Below are positions 1-14,166 of a DNA stretch of 20,456 nucleotides, piece by piece. This DNA is from Isohypsibius dastychi (taxonomy: Eukaryota; Tardigrada; Eutardigrada; Parachela; Isohypsibiidae), in NCBI GenBank assembly GCA_034696485.1, contig JAQIWT010000434.1:1-20456 (forward strand), given 5' to 3'. Position 1 is the first letter of the stretch. Every line of letters begins with the position of its first letter. The position numbers and the translations under genes were made by a program. Under the pieces are notes generated by a model that made no database searches, was not told where the DNA came from, and saw only the letters and a program-made list of their open reading frames with translations.

Positions 1-16
1 TAGACGCTCATCCAAA

Positions 17-5286
<5,270 letters not shown>

Positions 5287-6434
5287 CTTGTCCTTTTTAA
5301 ACGGCAACTAATGTCTAGCCTCAAGGTCTTCACATAAGTTTGCAGATGGGATGGGGGAATTCAAGATTCACTCTCCGTTCCTTCTATCTTATTCCATGCG
5401 TATTATCCATTTGATATAAATGTGATGGACGATTCGCCGTTCAAACAAAGCGAGTATTCCATCATGATGGCTAGAGGCAAATCCTCTCAAAAAACCGCCA
5501 GAATGGATGGATGAAGGAAGGATGAAGATGTTTGTTAATAATCGTCAGTGGATGTTCTAGAAAGAAAGCTCGAATGAACATACTGTTGCTGCAGTGTGAG
5601 AGTGAGAGTCAAGATTCAGTTCCACGTTGAGCTATAATTGGACATCCACATTCAGTCCAGTACTTACACATTCACACCACGTGATCCCACAACGAACTTT
5701 GAAAGAACACAACTTGCTGTAGGTGAAAAGCACCCCGTTTTGCAATCATTTCTCAAGCGGAACAAGTGACCATTCATTAAGATAATCAGACTACGGTGCT
5801 TATCACCTTAGAATCTTGGCATTTAAATGACGTACAACAGGTAGGGTCAACTTAACGTTCAGGTACTCGAAGCATCACTAAAAAAGACGTGTCCGGCGTC
5901 TGGACTCTAAACTGAGATTTGTAACCTTTCCGATACATCGGCGCACTGCATGTTGAAGGTTCTTCGATGAGCGAACGAAAGAGTGGTGAAAATGGATTAG
6001 CATGGAAAGAAAAGGACTCACATAAGTGCGGCGAAATCGATATTATAGGATCAATGCGTTTTGTTGCAAGTTTGGTCGATAGGACTTGTCTTGTCCGGCG
6101 GGAAAGACGGCGGATGAAACATCCTCATTCTCAAGTAGCTCCTCTCGAAAACGAAATGCAGTAAAAGGCTGACGGAGATTGAGGAAAGGAACGAGCAAAT
6201 AAATATTGACACGCAAAATCCAAGTTCCCGACCAGACTGCTAGTAGGCCCTTTAGCTCCCAGTTCGAGCAAATATAATCAACGGGACTCCAACATTGTCT
6301 AACTAGCAGCAAAAGTTAAAGAAGCTAAAGTTTACTCTGAGATTAACGGGAAGAGTATTGAGGTTCATTTCAAGTTGCAAAATGTGGTTCATCATTGAGC
6401 GCCAGAGTCTGCTGATCGATCTCCACCCCATGCC

Positions 6435-6458
6435 GGAGCCGGAGCTGGAGCTGGAGCT
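6435..6458 (+). repeat. GGAGCY hexamer tandem repeat
   Basis: Four back-to-back copies of the hexamer: one GGAGCC then three GGAGCT. A short simple repeat in the slo-1/fuseless intergenic region. In one frame it encodes EPELELEL, inside an unsupported open frame. Confidence 0.8.
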
Positions 6459-6658
6459 GAGATCAAACTACACTACCCAGTCTCTCTTCCAAGGCAGATC
6501 AGTTGCCTCTGATTATTTCAGCTCTTGGATCGGAGGTCGTCAGCCTGCTCGCAATACCATCTCGTCAACTCGATCGATCGCGCCCTCATTGCTCTCCACC
6601 ACTGCATATTTTAAAAAGTGCGAAGAGCGAACCCAAACTGCCACACCGACATAACAGC

Positions 6659-6805
6659 ATGCCGCTTACTATAGCGTTGCTTTGGTTTGCTGTGGTTGCC
6701 TATTCCAAAGCAGCCTTTCAGGGGGAAATTCTCGAATTCTCCGTCATAATTGATGACGAGTTGAGCACAATTTGTGGGTTCAAATTGAAACGCGTTGCTT
6801 TATAG
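6659..6805 (+). CDS. Possible small secreted peptide (48 aa), uncertain
   Basis: An ATG here opens a 48-residue frame whose first 18 residues (MPLTIALLWFAVVAYSKA) look like a signal peptide: a short polar start, a hydrophobic core, and small residues before a plausible cleavage point. The remainder is short, has one cysteine, and matches no family I know. An AT-rich TATTTTAAAA at about 6607-6616 sits at a promoter-like distance. The frame is also open upstream to 6503, and random hydrophobic frames of this size are common, so this is only a candidate. It could equally be non-coding. Confidence 0.15.
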   Translation: MPLTIALLWFAVVAYSKAAFQGEILEFSVIIDDELSTICGFKLKRVAL

Positions 6806-8567
6806 TGATGATCTGTGTCCCATTCGTCGCTTTGCTTAAATCCTTATTTGCGCAAAGATGTAAAACGTATAGGTAGCACTTGTAAGGTATTGTACTGTAA
6901 TGCCGTGACCTCTAGGTGAGAATGGAGCACCCGGGCACGAAAAACTACAGCGTAGTCCGCACTTCTGCGGCACACTTCGGAGACTCAAGATTCGAGAGTA
7001 AATTGAGCTGTAAGCGAACTCGTAGCAAACAGTATCGATATGTATGTGTAACCGGTATCAGGTCGTATACCTGATTTAAAAAGGCTTAGATGATAAATAT
7101 GGTTGATCAATCCATATGTACTCGTTTTTCGCAAGAGAGCGTCACGGTTTGTTCCATCATGAGCGTCCCGCAACATCCGTAAATGTCAACGCAACAAGCA
7201 TTCGACAGCCTTTAGTGCCTTCCCTTGCTGTTTCCAGCAGATGGCAACGATGGTTACCGTTGCCAAGTGTCCTAGTAAGTTAGAGCTACACGTAATCCTT
7301 TGGTCAGGTATCTTACAGCAGTAATTCAGAGATGTGGCAGTAATTTTGTCTGGTGAAAAACTGTGATATTTAACACTTCAATGTTGGCCAAAGATGCACA
7401 TTTTTCAAGCTTAAAAAATCGAAAATGCCAATTTTAAGATTGGCTATGGTTTCACTTTCTACAAAGGTCATGCACGTTGCTTCTTCAAAGTTGATGATTG
7501 GCATTTGGTAACACTTGGCCGTTTAGAGGGTGTAACGCCTAACGCCATTAGGTTTTATATGTTACTGGTATACATATTGTCTTTATTGATTAGATCAGGA
7601 ACAGATACTTGTATCAACTGGACTTAGGCAACCCAGTAACTGACCTTTAGTATCTTGGACTTGATGGAACGGACTTCGAACCATCATTTCTGAACAATCG
7701 GAACGATGAAGGTCGCTTGTTTGGTTCTGCAGCATAATTTCAAAGTGAAAAGAGTTATACTGCTGCCTCGATTTGTCACAGTAGCTTACTACGGTCGGTG
7801 ATAAAAACAAGGACGGCATCTGCCCAAATTCATGGGTTACTGGCCGAAACTTTCTATGAAAATGGGGCCGCATTGTGCTGGCAAATGACAAAATCTATTT
7901 TTCACAGCATCCTGCGTAACTCTCGGAAGTTGTCCTGGCCTGGCGACCTCGAATCTTGTCTTTTCGTGCTGCAAATCACTTTCATGAAGTTTTCCCAGCT
8001 TTTCAGCTCTTAGCTGATTCTCCGTTTATCTTGATGATCAATATCATTGACAAATGTTTGAATGAGATTTGAATTTCTTTATACCCATGAAAGTTCAAGT
8101 GCATAAAAGTGAAACGCCGAGTCTGTCAGGCAAACCCACCTGAAACATAGACCACGTATAGGTCGTTGGTCACGTGGTGTCGTTCATGATTTGTAATGCT
8201 AAAAAACAAACCTGCTCGTCTCAGGTAACAATTGCGCACATGGTATTGTTATGGACCGTCAAAAAATAAAATGTTGATGGACATTGATTGGACGAGATTA
8301 GAGAAGGTCTGTAGCTTGCTTGTCAGTTTTGAAAGAAGCATTGGCGTGAGAACGAAGCCGGTACTGAAAGAGAGTTTGTCAAAAAACCAGTTACTAAATC
8401 CCATCCCGCAGCGTCGTTCACCGTTTTCATAAAAACCACATGTTGTGTTGAAGAGATTTGGGTGGAGAGAATGTCGACAATGGCTGTCAATTAAAGTTCA
8501 ATTGTCAGCTGCAATCGACATTTTGGCCCAAGCCAACTGAACCGAACAAGAATAATGAATTTAAAAC

Positions 8568-8574
8568 TATAAAT
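8568..8574 (+). promoter_or_regulatory. TATA box of the fuseless-like gene
   Basis: TATAAAT lies 75 bp upstream of the chosen ATG at 8643. That would place a start site near 8600 and a leader of about 40 nt. An in-frame TGA at 8589-8591 lies between the box and the ATG. Confidence 0.45.
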
Positions 8575-8642
8575 CATTTCCTCAATTTTGACATAACACA
8601 CTTGTCATTAAGCGTACTTTCCTACCATATTTGCAATCAATC

Positions 8643-9997
8643 ATGGTGCTACACTTTGAGTGTAGAAACTTTTTATGGAGATGTTTAGATGGGTTCATTT
8701 GTATTTTTATTCTAGCGCCATTAGTTGTCGTTTATTGGCGAGGTAGCTTCCAGCTCTTAGATGTTATTACCGTTCCCTCCAATCTCACCCATGCCGCCGA
8801 TTTGAGTAATACACACAATCTTAAAATCAGCTCATTTATCTCCATTACAATCGGCATTACTGGAACTGTCATTATCAACCTCCTCCAAAGCTCATTTCAT
8901 GACAAAGTTCACCAGCACCGGTCCAGAATTCTTGAACTTGTACTCAAACGATGTTACACTTATATTTATGGCTGGATTATCGTCAACCATTGGAGAGGTG
9001 AGAAATCCTTACAATTTGGTAATCATAACGTGGAAAAGAATAGTTCAAGTAAGTAAGGTAATTTTGTAGGCGTATGGCGCTTATGGGATGCATATACGGG
9101 AATGTCCATCGAGAGCAATACGGCATCATTTTCATTTGCTTGCGTTTGTCTCATCATCCTCCGTAGCTTCCGTAATATTATCGCACCTCCATTAGTTACA
9201 GTTTCTGACTTTGATCAAGCGCATTTCGCGGTCAAGACACGATTTCGTGCTCCACCAACACAACCGCTTTTGTACCTCTTGGATACCATCTTCTCAGTAG
9301 CGGTACCGGGGTCCCTTGTCGTATGTTTCTGGCGCGGCCAATGGGGAATACTTGACCACATTCTCCAACATACTTCACCCATTATATCCTTTTCTACTTC
9401 TTGTCTGATCGGATTCGGAGTCATTGTCATCTTGTTTTTCACCCAATGGCCCGCAGCGTACATTTCAACAAATCTCGAAAAGAATCACTGTCACTTTATC
9501 AAAGTCATCTTTGAAGACATTTTCTTCTATGTTGCCGGATTTGGTGCTGTCAACATTTGGCGTGGAATATGGGGCTTTTGTGATGTGCTTTTATTACCGG
9601 AATTCGGAGACTATGGATTGAGTAATTTGATATGTCATCTGATTGGCGCATTTGGCACGATGATCTTGTAAGTAACTAACAACCCATCAGAGTAGACAAG
9701 GGGGGTCTTCATGAGGTGACCTTTAGGTTTCACGGGAATAGTGTACTGGTCAGAGATGTTCAAATTGATGGGGAATTTCGAAACGGTCGTGGCTGTTGGT
9801 TCTTCTCCAGGAGCTTGACAATGGTCGAGAAGAAGGTATCTTTTCGGCCCGACATTTATCCTAAATTTCTTTATTATTCGAGTCTTTATTTTCAGATGCA
9901 TGATAAAATCATGGCTCCATTAACAATCACAAGTCACGCAAATGACTTGGAAGTTTCAAAGATGTTGTCTCCTCATCGGCCAGACTCAGCCTCGTAG
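8643..9997 (+). CDS. Fuseless-family multi-pass membrane protein
   Basis: Four exons: 8643-8997, 9070-9667, 9727-9835, 9896-9997 (TAG), giving 387 residues with all phases consistent. The protein is mostly hydrophobic and carries four repeats built on W-R-G followed by a turn to aspartate: YWRGSFQLLD (31-40), HWRGVWRLWD (116-125), FWRGQWGILD (205-214) and IWRGIWGFCD (281-290). The second is created by the splice at 8997/9070, which supports the model. This WRG-repeat layout is typical of the Fuseless family. In Drosophila, Fuseless is a presynaptic membrane protein needed for calcium-channel organisation at release sites. The start is the first ATG after an in-frame stop (8589); a TATA box lies upstream. 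An alternative is a further 5' exon spliced to the TAG at about 8664. The gene is divergent from slo-1 and convergent with the E93-like gene. Family call is firm; the exact amino terminus is less so. Confidence 0.85.
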
Positions 9998-10620
9998 ATT
10001 CTTCTTTGATCACACCAACCGAAATCAGAATCAATCTTTTTGGAATCAGTATTTTTTTGTTCTTGTGTCTAACCTAACCTTGAGATTGAACAGACAAGAA
10101 CCTGTAATCCTTGTCATTGTGACCGGTGCGCCTGATTGGATGTCTCTTGTTCCGAAGACCCATTCAAGTCATTTGCAATCCAAAAAACCTTTCGTGATCC
10201 TCACCTTCATCTGGCTGGCATAAAGTAATACTGTACGTATTGCAGCGAGAGGTTCGCCGAAGGAATTCGTTCCAAAAAGACGAAGTCTCTGGTAGCATAC
10301 TCGCATTGGATGTGTATTTCGTAGGTACTTAGATCAGTGGTATCTGTCAGAAATATGAGATACCCACCGCACACACCCAACTTATATTTCCAGATCATGA
10401 AAGAGATAGCGAGGTCGCTGTTAGGACTGAGACCCTATTTGATGCAAGTAGATGCACAGAGTTCCCGCGACCTGTAGTCCATACAAGTGTACAATGAACA
10501 CATAAACTGCCTTTGCATTGAGGAGCCAAGAGGTAAACTGTGCGGCTAGAAGTAACTAGCTTCTCATATGCTTCTTTCCATTTGACCGTGGAAACTGAAC
10601 TTCAGTAGCGGTACTGTAGA

Positions 10621-10634
10621 CTACGGTACCGTAG
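10621..10634. repeat. 14-bp perfect palindrome CTACGGTACCGTAG
   Basis: The sequence equals its own reverse complement. It lies next to GGTACTGTAGA (10610-10620), a member of the dispersed GTACTGTA-like motif seen elsewhere in the intergenic DNA of this window. Confidence 0.85.
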
Positions 10635-10671
10635 ATTGCATTATCATTTGACCGACATTCGATACAAACCA

Positions 10672-10677
10672 AATAAA
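10672..10677 (+). terminator. Possible polyadenylation signal for the fuseless-like gene
   Basis: A canonical AATAAA on the plus strand, 675 nt after the stop codon at 9997. It implies a long 3' UTR; an earlier variant (CATAAA near 10218) is an alternative. A weak call made on the hexamer only. Confidence 0.3.
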
Positions 10678-10892
10678 ACTTTTGGTACTGTATCGCAACT
10701 CTCTCTGCAAAAATCTACAGTTGTGACCTTTATAGCAATCTGGATGTCAAATTTCATTCGATAGAAATCCTCAAATCAGACGGAAATTAAAAAATTCTGC
10801 AGAAAATCATTTCAAATACAAACACTGTTGAAGGTGCATTCTAAGTGTCGAAGGACGGCTGTCGGCATCGAGTTTACATTCATTTTAGGGTA

Positions 10893-12986
10893 TTAAACTG
10901 AATCTTGTTTGACCAAATTGAGTGGCTCATCGGGTGATGATGCAATGTCCGCAAAACTTGTTGTCTGCTCCAGCAGATCATTTTCAGTAATCCATGGACG
11001 GAATGGTAACTGACCCATTCCCTGGAACCCGTCTACTAATCCAGTAGAAAAGTTGGGGTTGGTCATTGAGTACCCGGCGATATTGATGGCATTACTGAAC
11101 ATCTTCATATTCATCGTTTCTGTTAGGAGTGCATGGTATGGGAAAGCCAGAAGATGGTTTTGTAAATACTTGAAGGCTTGACCTTTAGTGTCATCATTGG
11201 CGGTTACGGTGGGTGTAATTGGCATCTTTTCCCCTTGTTCAGATTTGATGGTCAATCCGCGTTCTTTAATCTTATATTCCAGTGTACTATGCGGGATTCC
11301 GAAAAAGTGTCCAGCTCGATGGACAGTCATGGATCCCCTCTTGACCGCTTTTAAAGCCTCATCCAAGTCACCCTTGTTATAGCGTCGATAGCGTCCTCGT
11401 TTAGTTCGCAGAAGGTTCTCTTGCTTCTCTTCGTTCATCTGCTCTTTTGATGTCTTCTCGGATAAATGACGTGAAATGATTCGTTTCAAGGCAAATGTCA
11501 AGTCTCGTTTCTTGCTCTTTTCCGCCATGGTTGAGGTTGTGGGTGTTGCTGTCGAAGTTGTAATAGTAAGAGGAATGCTAGACTTGATACTCGAGATCAG
11601 GTGCTGCTGTCGCTTAAGAAGCTGTCCAACTTTGTTGCGCAACGTCGAGCGGGGTATACCGTAAAGCATGGCAGCCTTACGAGTCCCCACTCTACCTTTC
11701 TCCACTTCATCAATTGCTGCAGTTAACTCAGCTGGCGAATACCGCTTCAATGTTGTCGCTTTCTTCTTCTTTTTCTTCACTGACCTTTCGGTCATATCAG
11801 TGTTCACAAGTTCGATCCTTTCTTCGCCTGAAATCGAAAAGCGGTTTTAGAAAACAGTACGAACGATGATAGAAGATGAGAGACGAGCCTTGGAATATTG
11901 GCTGATTTGGTGAATTTTGTATCTCGGCCAGAAGAGCAGATGATGGTGGGTGTATATCAAGGACATTACAGAAAACGCATGTTAAATCCGGATGCCAGTC
12001 TTGTCCGCAAGAAATGCTGCTCAGAGCTCTGGATGGCGGGAATAACATAGAACCATAGATTCCACCTTGAATAATAACAAATAGAATCCAAGCCAACACA
12101 ATCCATTTGTCATCATCTCACCTTTCACTCTTCCTTTAGTTCTTTGAGAGGGTCTTGAGTTCTGACCAGGTTGAATGTTGAGCCCGCCATTTGATGCTCT
12201 TCGGGTCGCTTTGAAGGTGTTGTAGGTTTTGAAATAATACTGCCCCGCCAGCTCCAGACCTAAGAACGAACAATCTCATTTCATCTTCTATTAAGATAAA
12301 TTCTAATACTGGCATGACAAAAGCCTTGTTCTGAAAGTTGCATAACACAAGGATCAAGCATTCATTCCTGTCACGCGAGGTTCCTGATCCTGAGCCGACA
12401 GGACAAAGGATGGGAAGGATAGCTTCTCCCTCTAACTCTCTAACTGTAATCAGCCGGTGACACTCGTCATCAAGACTGAAATTGACTAATGAAAAATATA
12501 AATCCAAATTTAGAATAGGATACCAGACACAAATGCACACTGCTCCTTCCCTTTACTGCCTTTCCATCCTCTAAATTACCGTAGACGAGAGACTGTCAGC
12601 AGTCAGCTCAAGTCAGGACTCAGGAAGGAGTGCGCCATCCAAAGTACATTGACTATTGAGCGGTTCTTCTCGTAGGCCCTCAGTCTGGGCGACAAAATGC
12701 CAGTACAGTACCTGGGGTACTGGGTGAATTCACAAAAAGCACCCTCACCATCTTATATGTATTCCACATCAATAATGCTATGTAGGTTTCTCTAAGAGCA
12801 TTTAAACAAGATAGACTGACCTGTAGCGCATAGAACCTGAGTTCCAGTTCGCTTCAGACTTTTGCGAATGACTCGAATCTTTTGTTGACATCGAAAAGGT
12901 GATGAACAACAAAGTGCCGATTTGTCATCTTCGATAAATGCATGAGGAAGTATAAAGTTGATATCTTGAGATGAGGTGGCAGTCAT
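10893..12986 (-). CDS. mbr-1: E93/Mblk-1/MBR-1-type transcription factor with two psq helix-turn-helix domains
   Basis: Minus-strand exons: 12986-12821, 12485-12375, 12259-12122, 12065-11865, 11827-10893; all phases close, giving about 516 residues. Two pipsqueak-type DNA-binding domains sit in the last exon: residues about 233-276 (KRYSPAELTAAIDE to TLRNKVGQL, preceded by a run of six lysines) and 349-397 (RGRYRRYNKGDLDEALKA to KERGL, with the family hallmark GIPHSTLEYKIKER). The second matches E93, Mblk-1, C. elegans MBR-1 and vertebrate LCOR; the first resembles the first domain of arthropod E93. The C-terminal PLNLV resembles the PxDLS motif that recruits CtBP corepressors. The family acts in nuclei: neurite pruning in C. 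elegans (MBR-1), metamorphosis in insects (E93). The amino-terminal exons have cysteine-rich stretches (CCSSPFRC, CGQDWHPDLTCVFC) of unknown role. Splices B to C (donor GTGACA) and D to E (37-nt intron, donor GTTCGT) use weak donors, so that part is less certain. Confidence 0.85.
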
Positions 12987-13070
12987 CGTTTCAATCGAGT
13001 AAGAAATATGTCCCAGATTTCGGGCGACGGGAGGAAAAGCGAGAAAAAGAGAGTGAAATGGTGGCCAAAT

Positions 13071-13078
13071 TATAAATA
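13071..13078 (-). promoter_or_regulatory. TATA-like box of the E93/MBR-1-like gene
   Basis: Read on the minus strand this is TATTTATA, 85 bp upstream of the ATG at 12986. It predicts a start site near 13045 and a leader of about 60 nt. A GA-dinucleotide run (13161-13175) lies about 90 bp further upstream, a common accessory element in arthropod and nematode promoters. Confidence 0.4.
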
Positions 13079-13494
13079 CTCCCGGCTTATTTCAGTCCGT
13101 CTCTCACCTTATTCCGGTAAGAACAAATCTGGATGAACGAGGTAAGAAAGGTACTGTAAGAAGAGAGAGAGAGAGCTAGCATGCCTTTTTGCAAGCTCTC
13201 ATGCTTTCTCCTGATCTGATCTAATCCAGAGTCCTGACTCAGGTCCTCTTTTGAACAAATATTCCCAAACATTCACACCGCTGCCGCCGTCGTGAGTCCC
13301 TCTCTTTCAAATTACCAATTGGCCCACGCCACCAGTTTTTCGGCAACTCAACCCTGCTTACCCTTCCTTTTCATTTTGGCAAGATGAGATGAGGGATGAA
13401 GAGGATCCCTACTCAATCATTGCGTGACTCTAAACACCATCACCTTTATCCCCATTATCGATCGACAAAAACCTTATTGACTCCATATTTCGCT

Positions 13495-13507
13495 ACCGTA
13501 GTACGGT
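13495..13507. repeat. Short palindrome ACCGTA-G-TACGGT
   Basis: Six-base arms around a single G, perfectly complementary. It shares the ACCGTA/TACGGT arms with the palindrome at 10621-10634. Confidence 0.8.
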
Positions 13508-13828
13508 GAGCTGTGCTAACAAAAATATACTGGCGAATCTTGAATGGAGGCACAATGGAGGCAATGCACACTCGGCCTATGAAGATCAGCGTGAAATGGC
13601 TCAATCTTGTCATTGTGATTTTAGTGCTAAATGCTAACTAAAAAGCTACGAACTCCTTGAGTCGATTTGTTCGGAGCAAACAGTGCGGTGTTTCTTACGT
13701 GGCTGACATGGTCACATCAATTGACGTACAGCATGTTATTTGATGTCGTTAGCTACTTATGATATTATATAACATAATCACCGGCTCACACACGTTTTGT
13801 ACTGCGAAATGAATTTCGAGCATACACT

Positions 13829-13834
13829 TTTATT
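13829..13834 (-). terminator. Possible polyadenylation signal of the SH3BGR-like gene
   Basis: AATAAA on the minus strand, about 333 nt beyond the stop codon at 14167. It is the first canonical hexamer I find in that direction. The support is the hexamer and its position only. Confidence 0.4.
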
Positions 13835-14166
13835 CACAAAAGATTGAAAGGTATCTTGAACTAACCGGGATTCGAACAACTGAATGTTTCTTCAAGGCAA
13901 CATACATGCATTACACATAGATAGTTAAGCGATTGTTAGTCACCACCGGGCTGGAAGGATAAATATAGATACGGCTACACCGGGATTGCAAGGTTTTTTG
14001 GTGGACAAGGGTTAAGGTCACTTATTTGGCTTCCATGCGCATGTAAGGTCATGCAGGGGGCGCGAAGTCGGGTGAAGAGCTCATGTCCATGCAGTAACAG
14101 CTAAAAACAAAGACATTTGGGTTAAAATGCTTCAAGGCACACAATATCTATGTTCATTCTAAATTT

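Larger units (their letters stand above)
5287..8567. other. Intergenic region between divergent slo-1 and fuseless-like genes
   Basis: About 3.3 kb with no convincing protein gene. Open frames at 5967-6164, 6043-6312, 6358-6654, 7595-7891, 7798-8013 and 8232-8432 show no recognisable family, domain or splice support. It must hold the slo-1 promoter and any 5' non-coding exons. Visible items are CACGTG E-box cores at 5678-5683 and 8171-8176, a hexamer run at 6435-6458 and a possible small secreted peptide frame at 6659-6805. No TATA box can be tied to slo-1 with confidence. Confidence 0.6.
9998..10892. other. Intergenic region between convergent genes
   Basis: About 0.9 kb between the stop codons of the fuseless-like gene (plus) and the E93-like gene (minus). 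It should contain both 3' UTRs. Contents I can see are an AATAAA on the plus strand at 10672-10677 and a perfect palindrome at 10621-10634. Open frames at 9942-10223 and 10207-10398 show no coding signature. Confidence 0.6.
13079..14166. other. Intergenic region between the E93-like and SH3BGR-like genes
   Basis: About 1.1 kb between the E93-like promoter and the stop codon of the SH3BGR-like gene, both minus strand. It holds a (GA)n run at 13161-13175, a 13-bp inverted motif at 13495-13507, the motif ACCGGG three times within about 120 bp (13866, 13942 and 13979), and a candidate polyadenylation hexamer at 13829-13834. I see no gene. The open frame at 13087-13272 has no support. Confidence 0.55.

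Noticed and set aside
5967-6654. Frames at 5967-6164 (+), 6043-6312 (-) and 6358-6654 (+).
   Set aside because: Short, overlapping on both strands, and without recognisable domains; chance frames in intergenic sequence are the simpler explanation.
7595-8013. Overlapping frames of 98 codons (minus) and 71 codons (plus) as possible genes.
   Set aside because: No family resemblance, no convincing splice sites or promoter, and composition like the surrounding intergenic DNA.
12122-12540. A 134-codon minus-strand frame read as one uninterrupted protein.
   Set aside because: Its middle and end are better explained by an intron (12374-12260) and a shift of frame: the spliced reading gives LELAGQYYFKTYNTFKATRR and joins in phase to the neighbours.
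13860-13945. A tRNA gene or tRNA-derived SINE on the minus strand, suggested by GTTCGAATCCC (a B-box-like word).
   Set aside because: The flanking bases cannot form a T-arm stem, and no matching A box, anticodon stem or acceptor stem is present.
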